Origin: Bimastos eiseni
Taxonomy: Eukaryota; Annelida; Clitellata; Crassiclitellata; Lumbricidae
Direction: 5' to 3'
Length of the DNA: 64,000 nt
Assembly (NCBI GenBank): GCA_959347315.1
Contig: OY365813.1
Location: 33,832,995 to 33,896,994 of the forward strand
Shown: in pieces, positions 1-13,300 of the stretch
How positions within the stretch are numbered: position 1 is the first letter of the stretch
Layout: each line of letters begins with the position of its first letter
The notes under the pieces: model-generated
What the model was told of the DNA's origin: nothing
Seen by the model: the letters and a program-made list of their open reading frames with translations, nothing else
Database searches by the model: none
Program-made: the position numbers and the translations under genes

Positions 1-404
1 CAGCCAGAGTAGTATTGTAGGAGTGTCAAACTGTTTCAAAAGTGGGTCAGTGGTTGTATATTGTCCAGTATGTTGAGGGCCATGGTGCCGACAGGATGCA
101 TTTGAATTAAATGACGGAAAGTATATGTATCTGAGCCCATCCTAAATCGTGAAATAGGCTAACAATATCTTCATTGTTATCTTCTTTGTGCCAGTCACAA
201 ACATCACAATAACAGTTATACTCGGATCGTGCAGTCTTTAGGTTAGTCTCCAGCGCCCAAACTTTTGACACCATTGATGTAAAGGAAGAACTATGATCAC
301 GATTACTAATGGTACCTATTGTTAGAGATATCTGACTAGTATCACGACCTCATTATAGCTAACCTTAATTAAAATGATCAGTTCTCTACATGAACGCTAT
401 TTTT

Positions 405-550
405 TTAATCCCACCCAGAGATGAGATGAGGTAGGAGGTTTCCCGTTGTCTTCCTCACTGACAATTATGGGTGAGTAACTCATCCAAAGTTGCTATGCAG
501 TGACTTAAGGCGGATTCGAACCTGCGACCCTTCGGTTGCAAAACAGAACA
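405..550 (-). repeat. tRNA-derived SINE fragment
   Basis: On the minus strand positions 522-512 read GGTTCGAATCC, a perfect RNA polymerase III B box. Non-tRNA sequence follows (gaggaagacaacgggaaacc). No cloverleaf closes, so this is a SINE and not a tRNA gene. Confidence 0.6.
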
Positions 551-1129
551 ATAGGGTGATTATATTTTTATATTCTTTTGAAGAGCTCAAAGTTAGAAGA
601 GAAAGAAGCGAAGAGTTGTTTTTTTAACACGCCGCGAGGAGCAACCACGAATTGCAAGCGAATTCATTTACTTAGCCTCTGCACAAGCGGGCGGAGTCCT
701 CTCCCTCGCCGTTTGATACTCCCATGCCCAAACTGAATTCGCTTGGGGAGCAGGCAGGGAGCCGACAAATCGATGCAATTTTGAACGCCAACCCTGACAT
801 TGTCCGTCATGCGCGATTAGCGCTTTGGTTAATGCGCATGAATTTTCCTTCTGAATTCCGCACTTGTTCGGCTCCTCAACCAAAATCATTTTTAAATCGT
901 TTTTTTATTTGCTTCCAATTGTTGCATGTTCAGTAGATTACAGATTTCATTAGTTACAAGTAAGAACAAACAGGAGGCCCAGAAGGATCAAGTAACCCAC
1001 TTAATAGGGCCACCCAAATTGTATCTTAGTTTAGAGGCAGACACCATCATTATCCATCACCCACCGTCATCAATCTCATACTCCTCTATCAATGACCCCT
1101 CGGGGTTTTCATTCGATACATAGGTCTCA

Positions 1130-1345
1130 CCTTTTCAAGAACTTTTAACTCAGACTCACTTGAACATCCATCCTCCAATCCTCGACCAATACAACGCCCC
1201 CTTAGCAGCTTCTCTGCCTCCTCTGACCCTCTGGAAACCGGACTCTGGCCTCCCTCGGACTACCCTTTGAACAACACCAAATTCGTCGCAGCGCTCGTGA
1301 ATAAGCTGGTGCCCTTCGCTTGGCTTTCAATTGGCACTTTAGAAT
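1130..1345 (-). repeat. Interspersed repeat family, copy 1
   Basis: The reverse complement of this stretch matches 50275-50500 over about 200 bp, including cctccaatcctcgaccaa, ggaaaccggactc and gcagcgctcgtgaataag. Shorter pieces recur at about 1545-1600, 12660-12720 and 27865-27900. It has no coding content and its class is unknown. Confidence 0.65.
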
Positions 1346-2454
1346 TTCGTTGATTACGATTTGCTGTTGTCCCTTAGATATCTTTATAGAAATGTCCAAG
1401 GCCTTCGATACGGTTGAGCACGACATATTTTAACTCAACTGGAGACTTGTGATAGCGAGATTCTACACTTGATCAGCTTTAAAGACACTTAATAGCAGTC
1501 ATCAAGACTTTGGACAACCCCTCCCACCCCTCGTGTGATTTGGTGCAGTGCTCGCGAATAACCTGGTGCCATGCGTTTGGCTTTCAAGTGACGCTATTTA
1601 AGTCAGAAGATTACAAAAGCAATTTTACTAGACATAAAAGTCCGTAAATTCGTTTGCTTAAGTAAGTACACCCTCTATTGCTTCAAGCTTTGCAGACCGA
1701 TTATAGTCTATTTTGGAACGTGGGTAACCTATCTCTTTTAATAGCATGCTTGGGCAACAAGTCGCCATAAATAACAAGATGGTACCTGCGCCGGTTACAC
1801 AAATGTCGCACATCACCCGATATATATCGATGGCACAATGATGTTGTCACCAAGCGGTGTCCTATTGTCCTGCGGGCCCTGCAGCACGCCCACGATTTCG
1901 AAAACCGTGATTCACATTGACAAAGGCGTCATTGACGGCCTCTCCCTGTTATGGGTGTCGGCTGTCATTAAATTCTACACCAGTGGACCGGTCATACTTG
2001 GCTAAACGCTGATGTGGACCATAATCTCGTGACCAAGAGGTCTCACTCATCATTGATCTTGTGGAGTTTAGTTCCATATTATATACTAAATTAATCTTAA
2101 CTGACAATCAGAAGAATGAAAAACTCCAATGTACTTCTTTAGTGCTCAGCTAGCGAGCTGATCAGATAGTAATGTCCTTAGGATACAGATGAACGTCGGT
2201 GAACTGTGACTGTGAACTGTGTATTACGACATCTTCGTCTACGCTTCATCGATTCGCATGGGGTGCAGATCGAAAACGGTTGTTGGATCTGGTCTGGATT
2301 AATCGTGACAAGATACGATGCGTAGAGTTGTGTCTGGACATACCCTTGCGGATATACATGCACGTGGATTATTGGTTGTGGTTCTTATAAGCTGCGCAGG
2401 TGAATATTCGATTACTGTGCTTCATATGTTTGTGTGTGCCCTCTGATAATAATA

Positions 2455-2710
2455 ATAATACTTTTAGTTTATTTCCAATCTCACAATAACGCAGTATGAT
2501 AACATCAATTACGTTATTACAGCATTAACGAATGATGATAAGTTATTAAAGGAGTCGAATTTAACTGTCGGCAGCCATGCGAGAGCCAATTACGTTATTC
2601 ATCTTATTTAACCAACACCAACGCCTGGCGAAAGAAGGACTGTTCAATCTTATGTGGGAAACGGGTATCAAACTCAGTTCCTCAGCTCTTCACCTCAGTA
2701 TGTAGTCCGT
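2455..2710 (-). repeat. tRNA-Arg-like SINE, copy 1
   Basis: Contains gtcggcagccatgcgagagcc, cgcctggcgaaagaagga and tcaaactcagttcctcagctc, a family also seen at 6215-6405 (minus) and 33675-33915, 37008-37170 and 45690-45805 (plus). The tRNA-like head points to the minus strand here. Confidence 0.6.
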
Positions 2711-3239
2711 AATTCTATGGTCTTGCACGTGCAATGGATTTGGAGATTGACTCTTGTCCTGCATCATTTGAAATGACGGGATCTATATCTAGATTTTGGA
2801 GATCTATCCAATAGCCAAACTCTTCTGTTCGTTCCAGTGCCAGATCAAAATCAGGGAAGATAAAGCCGAGCAGGGCGCAGAATCACGATTAGATTCATTC
2901 CGATGTAAGGTACTGTCCTAAATTTGATCCCATCCATGATAAGACCCATGCGAAAGTAAGATCCTTATCGTAATAAAATCCTTTCCAGAGTGTGGCCCTA
3001 TTCAGGAGGAGAACTATTCGAAACGAAGGTATGCCCACTATCAATTGAAAACCCAATTACAAGATGCTTTCCTATCATTTGCAAAACCAATTCAAAAATA
3101 AATTCCTGTCCAATGTAAGAATTATTTCAAAGTATGAATTTCGACCCGATGCAAAAATCATTTAAAAGTATATTCCTACTATTTTAAAATTAATTCCGAA
3201 GTAGATTTATGTTCATTACACTAAGCAATTGCGAATAAG

Positions 3240-3400
3240 ATAACCCCATAATAAGTTCTTTCTCACAGTGAATGGTGGTAGTTGCAGTTTAACGGCAATG
3301 TTTGATAATCATTAATCATTGGCAATCATTAGCTTTGTCTTCTTCCTTTATCCAGGCTTGGGCCTGGCACTGTCAAGTTCAAACGGACTTTAACAGCCTA
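3240..3400 (+). repeat. SINE-like repeat (ggcactg family)
   Basis: Contains atccaggcttgggcctggcactgtc (as words atccaggcttggg and ggcactg) after agttgcagtttaacgg. Related stretches occur at about 10737-10900, 45500-45700, 46980-47060 and, reversed, 47280-47370. Confidence 0.5.
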
Positions 3401-5806
3401 AATAGACAGTATTCAAAGAAATTTGTTCCGCCGATGGCCAAATCACCTAATTTAATATTCAAAGCGATTTCCCAAGCATGTCGGGGTCTTAATAATGATA
3501 GAACTCATTTCAAAGTCAGGTTTCTTCTTTCACAGTGAGGAACAATTTAAAGTTTGGTAGTTTGATCATTTTGCATGTCTTGTGTGGTATTGAATTTTTA
3601 TGACGTTATTGATGCTTCGATTATTGTGGACATTCAAAAGCCTTGATCAGTAGGTACTCTTCGTTCTTACAAAGATAATTGTCATTCAAACGTCATCATT
3701 ATTAATTAACGAAGATGACGTAATACGACAAGTTAGTAGATGAAATGATCTCTCTCATATTTTCAAAGATTTTAATAGTAACGCTAGCTCGTCAGAACTC
3801 GCCTTTTATGCCATTGTTTTCTCTCGATACCAAGATCCGGAATGTTTAAATAGTTTCTGGCGCTAAACTAGAAATTTTGCAGGATTTTAAGCTGAAGCTA
3901 CCAGAATTTTTCTTCATTATCTACACCGTAAAACAGTCATAGCTTCCTATGACGTCACAATGCATGTTGCCTTGCGACGCATCAAATGCGTTCATTGATT
4001 CTGTGGACATTTTAAATACTATTTGTTAATGTTTGGTGCTAGACTTAACCATGGATAATGGAGGAGGTGGATGCTAATCATCTCTGTTATTGACGTAACA
4101 TCGTTAAGCAGAAACTGACAGTTTCAATAATCGCTCTCCAGATAATATCTTAGTTTCCATTCTTCTTCAGATAAATAGTAGCCTGATTATTAGCCTTAAA
4201 GGGGCGCTATATAAATCTTCGTTGTGAGTAAACGAAATATTTATTACTATTATTTGACACACCAAATCACTGGAGTTCTATTATAAAAGTTGTTTATAGC
4301 TTGAGGGTTTTTATACCTTGAGAAATGAATAACAGTGATAATAATAAAAATAATTTCGATAAATATAAGAATGAAAATAATACTAACAATATTTAAAATA
4401 TTAACATGATGATAATAATTATAATAAATTGTGATGATGATGATAATAATGATATGATGATGATAATTATAATAATTATATGGTAGTTATTGTAATATTA
4501 ATTGTAACAGTAATAGTAGTGATACTAGTAATAGAAATAATATTACTATTGTAATTGTAGTATTAATAATTAGTAATGGATTGTATTGGGTCGCCTTCCA
4601 CTGAACTTAAGCCGTTATAACTTCCAACATTGAAAAGAGTAGGCCTACTGAGCGCAGAAATTGACCCACAAACTCTTCTATAGGCCTAGCTGAACCTCGA
4701 GAATTGCAGAAGTTTATATAATTATTGACACAGCAGTCATAAATACGAACAAATGGGTGCAACTGCATGGACAGTGATCAATCCACAACCTCTGCCAAAT
4801 CCTTGAGGGTGTAGCCACGTGTGGCCGTTACAATGCTTCTGACACCATGATAAGTTATTATCATACAGCAGTGTAAACTGCAGGACATGTCGTGTGGTAT
4901 ATTTTTGCACAGCGACAGGTAACAGTCGTTCGAAAAGGGTGTATTCCCGCACGACTGTGGTTTTAAAAGAGTCAGGGTTGAATTGGTTCAAACGACAGCG
5001 GCGTGACTGAATGAATGATCGCACCCTTTAATGATATGGCTGGAGAATAGCAGCCACTAGTGCAGAAATGCACATGTTGCCTAGCTGGTTGTAGATCACA
5101 GTTACTGTCGCCTCGTCCATTCATCATATTTAAATATGGAGTTCTTTCGACGTATTATTTGTTCCAAGTGGTAGCGTATATCGTGATCCTCAGATTTTAA
5201 AAAAATCATGGATACCATTTTTTCTCAGATTAATGCAAAATATTAATTTGAGAATAATGCTATTTATTATTTTTGTAGGGCATTTTCTCAGATTAATATA
5301 ATTTCTATTAGTTTGAGAAATATGCTATCCGTTATTTTTTGGCAAAAATAATTGCTATTTGTATTTTGCTACCGAGGGGCAATACAACTAATTCCTCGGG
5401 TGTGTCGAAACTAATATCAGTAGAGTCACTGCTATTTCCCTTGAATGGCTATTTGGCACAAATTTCGTTCTTCAAGTATTTGTCCGAAGATGTTATAGTT
5501 ATTTATTTCTTTGCCAGAAATATAAAGGGCCTCGCAGGTCGCACGAAAAATCTTTTCCAGAGACTGTTAAACTCAATTAAAATTCTGAAATGATGCCGTT
5601 ATCTTGTATTCAATTATTGCATCAATGATATTGTTCACCTGCTATTATCTGATTTTAGGCCTATAAAGTTTAATAGCTTGTGCGAATGCCAGTATTTCTC
5701 CACTTCTCATTCTAAGCATTTGAACAAAATTAATGTGAGAAGAATTGTTATTAAAACAGATAAAAATTACTATTGATATATGTAAATATAATTAACATAT
5801 GTATAT

Positions 5807-5900
5807 ATGCATACTTGGAATGCAACTAGTGTTTGTATTGAAACGAACTTTCCATGGGCTACTTTATGTAGGGTCTACGCTCTTCTGTTGACTTTTCTTG
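5807..5900 (+). CDS. Gene 1 candidate first coding exon (start of signal peptide)
   Basis: ATG 5807 opens a frame of 31 codons plus one base that ends in the hydrophobic stretch YALLLTFLG at a GTGAGA donor. Joined in phase 1 to the 27-nt exon at 6005, it reads YALLLTFLG-LVLQASAQ, a convincing signal-peptide core followed by an ASA|Q cleavage site. The 104-nt intron ends in a strong pyrimidine tract and gcag. The n-region before the core is long (about 23 residues). Translation may therefore start in an unseen upstream exon spliced near 5870 instead. Confidence 0.55.
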
Positions 5901-8900
5901 GTGAGAGTTCGTAAAAACTATATATGATTATGATCTTCTAAGAACAACTACATTATTGTGACTATGATTGTGTTTACGTTTGTTTTCTCTTCCTTTTTTC
6001 GCAGGTCTCGTCCTTCAAGCATCCGCCCAAAGTAAGTAAATCTTAACACTAAGATATACCGTAAAATGCACTGACAACTAGATGCTAAGCTTGCGTCATT
6101 TTTTAAATATAACTTGTGCAATAAAATAATTACATTTTCTATTCCGCTCTGTGGAATGGCCTGACTTTCCAATCAAACTCTGCTCCTCTGTCAATCCCCG
6201 TTACGGTTTACATTTTACAGACATAATGTAAACGAATGATTACAAGTTATTACGGGATAAATTTAAATGTCGGCAGCCGCGCAGGGCGCCCATTACGTCA
6301 TACTTCTAATTTCACCAACACCGCCGCCTAGCGAAAGAAGGACTAGTCAACGCTACGGGGATGCGGGGGTCGAACTCTGTTCCTCAGCTCTGCGCCACAT
6401 TGTTTTATCTATTACTCTGCGCCTCCCCAAATTACAAAACGCTATTTTTCCGCTACTGGTTGAAAACAATCTTAAGAACAATCTAAGCTCGTAATTAACT
6501 AGAAAACCCAGGTTGAAAATCGCATTGGTAAGACCCAGCAGAGATAGGGCTACAGTGGGCGTGGAAGTTGAAAGAGGTGGGCATTAAGTTCAGCCCTTAA
6601 TGACAGCAATGGAGCGACAGAACGTACTGAATTGCGCAGCGAATTCCAAAGCTATGCGGCTACGACCGAAGATTCCCGAGAACCGAACAATATTCGGGTG
6701 CTAGATGCATTGAGGATCGCCCAGTGTATCTATTGAAAGAATGCAGGATCTGTTTGCGTACGGCGTTGCCATGCAAAGCAAATAGGTCGGCAGGATCGAA
6801 GACATTGCTTTCTTAACAGCATTAGGCAGCCTTAGAAATCGACTCAATGGACTCAATGGGTGGCAGCGCAATGAGTGGGAGCAATTTGCGAACACTGATT
6901 CCTCTGCCTTCCCATTGTTAAGGATCAACCGCTTTGAAGTAGTTTTGTTAACCGATGCCAATATTTAGGTGCATTTAACTGTGATTTTTCGTCGTCTGCT
7001 TATAGTTTATTATAAGAAAATACTTGTATATGGTGTATACAATTAACTGCTAGCGCCCTTGTCGGGTGTAAGTCAAAGTTGCTTGGTTACTTGTTAACCT
7101 TTCCTCGTCTTCCTATATAGGCTACTGTTTGTTATTTGTTATTTGGGAAGAAAGGAAGAAAGAAAAATAAGCCCTATTCCCATCTGGCGAAGGAAAAGTC
7201 ACCAGAATGGAGTTGATTGGAAAATCGTTTCGGAAGATAAGTTATCGAAGTCTATGAAGAGGGTGGATATGCATTTATCAATCAATGTTCAATCATTGAA
7301 ACTTGATATGGCGCTAGTAGTTCAAGGAATCTACTCAGAATAGAATAGAAATGGTACAGAGAGTTCCTAGGCAAGAGCCGAAGATCAAATGGATGACTAT
7401 TTCAACCAAAAAGGATGATAATGCATCGTAGAGGTCCGAGAGAAAGGGACAAGCAGAAGACCCTGCGAGCAAAGCGCTACGTTGATCCCGTATACAGAGA
7501 AATAGTTATGTATACACAACTGAATCAGCCTCAAACAGGGCATGACTGGGACAAGGAAGCATCTTGGTCCTAGGATATCATTGACAATCTATCTACAGAG
7601 CAAAAACGTTATATCTTTTTTATTTCAGGACCCGGTGGGTGTCCACCCGAATGTGGGACGTGCTTCGATAACTTGACCTGTTCATCTTGTCAGGACTATT
7701 CCACTCTCTATCAAGGAACATGTGAACGTAAACAACATTCATTTTATTTACTCATCCAAACGTTGATCATTGATTGGTATGCAATATAATGTAATGTAAA
7801 TCCTAGAAAATTGCTCAGCACCCACAAAATCCAAGTCAGGGAGACCAGCTTATTCACCGGCGCTATAAACCAAATCAAGTCCGCAATCTATAGCCAAGCC
7901 TCTCGTTTCCTTCAGGTGCCAGATCGAAATCCGGGGATCAAACCGACAAGGACTAACATAGAGCAACTAAGAGCAGCTATTATAACCCTAGATTACCTTA
8001 TATACTTCTCGACTCTTATGACCGTAGTATCGTATTGAATCTTTAGATTTATATAGCTTCTCTAGCCTCGCTGAATAGCTATTCAGAGGCACTCTCAACA
8101 CGTTAACCGTGAGGTAAACGAATCGCATTTAAAGAGTGAGAATGCGATGGTGAGAAACCAGTCATTAGTTTTGTACTTCGTTATGGAGGAAGGTCTTTCC
8201 AGGAAGATGAAGCCACAACAGCAAATGCAAAGTCCTGATTATTGAATATTTCAAAGGCGCCACTCAACGATTCTGAGGCGTTCCCAACCCAAGCCAATCT
8301 ATCAACCAACCAATCAGTCAATCAATAACCATGAGCTCATCGTCCGTAAGTGACGGATGCCTTTTTGACCACATCTCCCTAAACGTCTCTGTTTATTGCA
8401 ACGTGGCTCAACCCTTCAACCATAGGGATCATTTGTAATTTTATGACAATACAGTCAATTTATAATTTATGACACTGGGGTTCGCATATAATTTGTAACA
8501 ATGGGGTTACTCATTGTTACAAATTGTTACCCATTGTTAATGGCTCACAATGTCCCGCTAACAGGATGCCCAACTCGGGCGGTGCTATCGAGAAACCAGT
8601 AGTTGAGGTTCTTGGTGGTCTACGCGATTGTAGGAGTGGTTGTTTCTTATTTTGCAGAGTGTGGAACGAATTGTATTCAGTGCACTTACGGAGCAAACTG
8701 TACGTTATGCGAGGCAGGCACTGGACCAATTTTCAACACGATTAACTGTGGCAGTAAGTGCTTTAATCACACCTACATACACAAACATATACACATAATG
8801 CAGGCATGTATGTATACGCTCATATATGTGTGCGTAGGCCTATACATATACAGTGGTGGAAATGATTATTGCATCACCTTGCAAACAGCAAAAAAAATAG

Positions 8901-10347
8901 TCTAGTACATTTAAAGTCTATTTTTTAATGTAATTCAAAAATGTTTTTGTAAAGCAGCATAAAATCAGTCATTTATAATTATTTCTATCAGGAATATCTG
9001 TTGTTCGCTACAAGAAAGAAAATAAGAAAAAAATCATTGTTTTTACTCATTGCGAGAAAGGCATCAACACTAGCTATTGGATGATGTGATGTAGGCAACC
9101 CTGGATCGCATCTTGTGAGGGGTGGTCTTACGGGGAAGCAGAAGGTCATGAAGAATGTGATATGGGTTAAAAATCCACTCCATCACCATTTAAATTCTCT
9201 GGCCAAAATCTATTATTGCATAATAGCCATTCTACCTTCTCCTCTTACTAGCATTCGAGCAATTTGGTTCTTCACTTGGTATTTTTAGACAACCTATCTG
9301 ACGTGACGCAGCTCTCTTTCACTGCTTAAGAATCACGCCTTTCCAATTTTTGTATTTTTGTCGCTCTAGATTGTTCGCAGACGCCCGGATGTTCAGGCAT
9401 TTGCGAAAAAAACGGAGCGGGAAAGTGCGACGTTTGCAAGCCAGGATATCGGTTGGAGAATGGGGATTGCAGACGTAAGAAAAACGTTGCTTTATCGGAT
9501 AAATCTTCTGCGGCCGTAAGTTCGGCCACAATACAAGCGAAAATGTTACTTCTACGGCCGAACGCATAAAAATATAGTGCGTGAAGACTTCTGCGCATGC
9601 GCAACCTTTGGCGCATGCGCACTGTCAACAACGCCTAAAATTGTAATATACGTGGTGAGGGTCAGTAAGGGTCAAGTCCGTCAGGTTAAGCATCTTGATG
9701 GTCGGTTAGGGCCAGGTTAGGCGTCGTGAGAGGGGCCAGGGTTGGGGTTAGTGTCGTGTTTAGACATATGCGCATTACATTCGGCCGCAGAAGTCGTTTT
9801 TCCTTGCGTTGAGACGTCGATGTTTCGGCCGCAGAATCTCCACGCTTCTTTATCATCTTTCATTCTTTCATTCATTATAAGATTTTAATAACGACCCCTT
9901 AGAAATCTACTAAGGAGAGTGTGTTCCAGGTGGAAGGGTCAACAACCTAGATGGTCCGATTGAAGCAATCTGCATTAATCAATTCATTTTAATATTTATA
10001 TAGCGCCCCTTATGAAGTCTACTCGGAGGCGCTCACAGCCCAACCAACGATTCACAGCGATACAATCAGAATTAGACAAATTTACAAAATAAATACAATA
10101 CAATACAACACAATAAAACACAATACTTGAAGAGTTATTGACTGACTCAGGCTGAAATTTCTGAGTAGATCACTCAGATATGCGCTATATAAATTTAACT
10201 TATATAAATAATTTTATTTATCTATTTTAGGCCTAGCTTTGGTTTGGTTGATCCACAAGCTGCCTAACAACCTGTCACATAAACTCCTCAGCCTCTCTCT
10301 GTCTTTGTCTATGTCCCTCGGTCTCTGTCTGTTTGTCTTTCACTCTC

Positions 10348-10391
<44 letters not shown>

Positions 10392-13300
10392 TCTCTCTCT
10401 GCATCCCTCTCCATCTTTCCTTCTTTTCCACAAAGACTCGAATTGTATTCTGTCCGACAGTGGTGCTATAGTGTTAGGTCGGAAGTCTCTCTCGAAGTGG
10501 CGATACATAAATTTGCTATTACCATTACCGCCAATCAGTGTGTGTGTGCATGCATTCTTTTCAGAGTGCATTACCAACTGCAGATCGTGCCTGACGAACC
10601 TGACCTACTGCGATTCTTGCTTCAACGGATATGGTACCTTTCCAGGGAACAAAACATGTGCACGTGAGTTTCAAAGGCACTGTTCTAGTTTTGTCTAGTC
10701 TGGTCTTCATTTAACCACCTTTATTTTGTCAAGGGATGCTCGATAGTGTAGTGGTTAGCGTACACTGTAAAGGGCTACAAGCAGTAGCCTCAGTTTAACG
10801 TCGCTGTGTGATCTCAAAGATCATTGGCGTCGCCCTCCCGTTTAATCCAGGCCTGGAACTGGCACGATCAGAGTGAGAACAATGTTGGAGTTTTGGCTGT
10901 CAATCGAAAGATCCGAATTCAAATCCAAAGCAGGACAAATAGTTTGGTTCTGCTCCAACCATATGCGTTCCCAGCCAACTCAACTTGGCCTATATTGGGT
11001 ACACTGGCGGTGGGAAGAGGACTGACCACCCGGCCTCATACGCGGAGCCTAAGAAACTGTAGTCGCTTACACTTCATACCTATCGCTAGCTTAAGAGACT
11101 GCTCCACTTCCAGTTTAGCTCAGTCAAGTGTTATTTCGTCAGGCAATCACATCAACTCTACCGAACTACGCTTATCAAATTTAGTGCAATCTAATTTTGT
11201 ACAATTGCCATTTAATCTACGATAATCTAATATGTAATCATAGGCATAGTCTTGGTGCTGGGTTTGGAGGGCGGACAGGTTGACAGAAATTGGGTTGGGG
11301 GACAAGTTGAAAAAAGTTCAATTCCTAAACTGTTTGCTACACGTAAATATCTAAAGACTGAGAACTTAAAGAATAAGAAGAAGAGGAAGAGGAAGAGGAG
11401 GAGGAGGAGGAAGAAGAAGACGAAAAAGAAGAAAAAGAAGAAGAAAAATAACCATGGTTCATGGTAACTTGATGTTATATTTCAGCCTGTTCCGCATACT
11501 GTACCGTCAAGAACACATGTTTGAACGATGGAGCTGGTACGTGTGACAAATGTGATAGTGGATACTACTGGACCCCTGAGAAGTCATGTGGCCGTAAGTA
11601 CAATGTTTAAAAAACATTATTTTGTAATTCCGTCCCTGCCATTTCGATCTCTGTCTTTCTGTTCACTTACTACAACCTTCTAATTATCTTCCGTTCTAAT
11701 TTAATAAGATTTGAAATTCACTTCTTAACAATATCGCTTTAATAACATGTATGCACCGATCGTCTCCTATTTAACTGGTCCAGTCTACGGTTTTCAATTT
11801 GAATTGTCTTGTTATGTATACATGCCGCTGCTAACTAAGAAAATGGCAGCCCGACTAGCGGGACCGTCGGTCCCTACAGGGACTTTCCCTATTGATCCCA
11901 CTCTTGTTTTCATCAGTGCGTGTATTTTACTCATATGTTCTTCTGTTTGGTCTGTTGTGATCAATGAAAACACATTGATATATTGAGAACATATTTATTT
12001 CAATGACAGATACATAATACCATTGGAGGGAAAGAGCTTGCTATCTATTCACAGGAAAAGTTGATCACATTATCCTCTGATCTTCGATTTGTGCATCTGA
12101 GTGAAGAAGGTTGCTGAGAAGTTTCTCAGAAATCAAAAATATAAATTATTAGCCATTTGCGTTGCATTTTATCGTACTTGGTTTCAGCCTGTGCCAACAA
12201 CTGCCTCTCGTGCGCCAACAACCTCGCGTTCAAATGCGACATCTGCCAATTGGGTTATGGACTCACTGTCAACAAAACTTGTGCTCGTATGTTTAACACG
12301 TTCTTTTTTACATTTTTTTAGATTGAAAAATCGAGCGTCCTCTGATGGGCACGTTCAATCCATTCATTCATTCATTCATTTATTCATTCATTTATTCATT
12401 GAGAAGATTTGTATAGCGTCTCTTCAATGTTAGTACTCAGAAGCGCTTCAGACCCAGCACGGCTGAAAGAGACGGTTTTAAGGCAAATATAAGAAGCGTC
12501 AGAGTGGACCATAATTAACAAGCGTAATGCCAAGGGGAGCCTGTTCCAGGGCGACGGGCCAACAGTCAAAGTGATGGGACTTTCTCTGATATTTTCCTAT
12601 ACGAATACCTGTAGTGTTTTAAATAATGTAACGCTGACGTAAAATGTAATCGTAATGTGCAAACTCTAAAGCGCCGCTCGAATCGAAGGCCAAGCGTAAG
12701 GCAACAACTTATTCACAAGCGCTGACTTGGTCTTGAATAAAGTAATTCCAATATTAATGCTACGAATCTAGAGTCTTTGAAAATCACTCATTGTATCTGT
12801 GCAAGGATGTTGGAGAATGCACTACACTACTCAGTCTATATTCTGGTTAGGCTACACATAATTGTATCAATCAATCAATCAATCAATCAATCAATTAGTC
12901 ACTCAGTGAAACTTGACATAGCGTCTCTTCAAGAAATCTACTGAGAGACTTCCCAGTTCAACCTGGGCCAAAGAAAACAGATTTCAGAGTGGAATAGAAA
13001 TTGGATGGTGAGTTATTTTAGGCAAGAGCTGAAGTTCCAAAGTGAGGCCATACCAAGCAGTTGGGCCCATAAGCAATAAAAATATGTGAATGGTGTTAAC
13101 ATTAGTAGGCTTAAATGTAAATCTAATTGCAAGAGTGCTCTTTTATATCATATTTTAGCTTGTTCATCAAATTGCGCAGCCGGATGTAACATCACAGGCG
13201 CTTCTAAGTGCGATCAATGTGATCTAGGATTTGGACTGCTGGAAAATGGCTCGTGTGCAAGTATGACTGTCTGCATTCAGTTTAATTCGTTATCCGTAAC

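Larger units (their letters stand above)
1..5806. other. Region upstream of gene 1, no credible gene
   Basis: Holds SINE and other interspersed repeats (about 405-550, 1130-1345, 2440-2710, 3240-3400) and an (ATAATG)-like AT-rich stretch at about 4320-4580. ORFs here are short, lack recognisable motifs and show no convincing splice structure. Unseen 5' exons of gene 1 may lie here. Confidence 0.6.

Noticed and set aside
512..522. Functional tRNA genes at B-box hits (512-522 minus, about 33725, about 38518)
   Set aside because: No closing cloverleaf stems, and each sits in a repeat family with several copies in the window; they are SINE heads.
5339..5593. 84-aa ORF as the gene 1 start
   Set aside because: It begins with a TTG, not ATG, and has no phase-compatible donor leading into the 6005 exon.
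10239..10698. Ser/Leu-rich ORFs of 100-142 aa
   Set aside because: They run through a (TC)n microsatellite; the real coding part is the 10565-10663 exon only.
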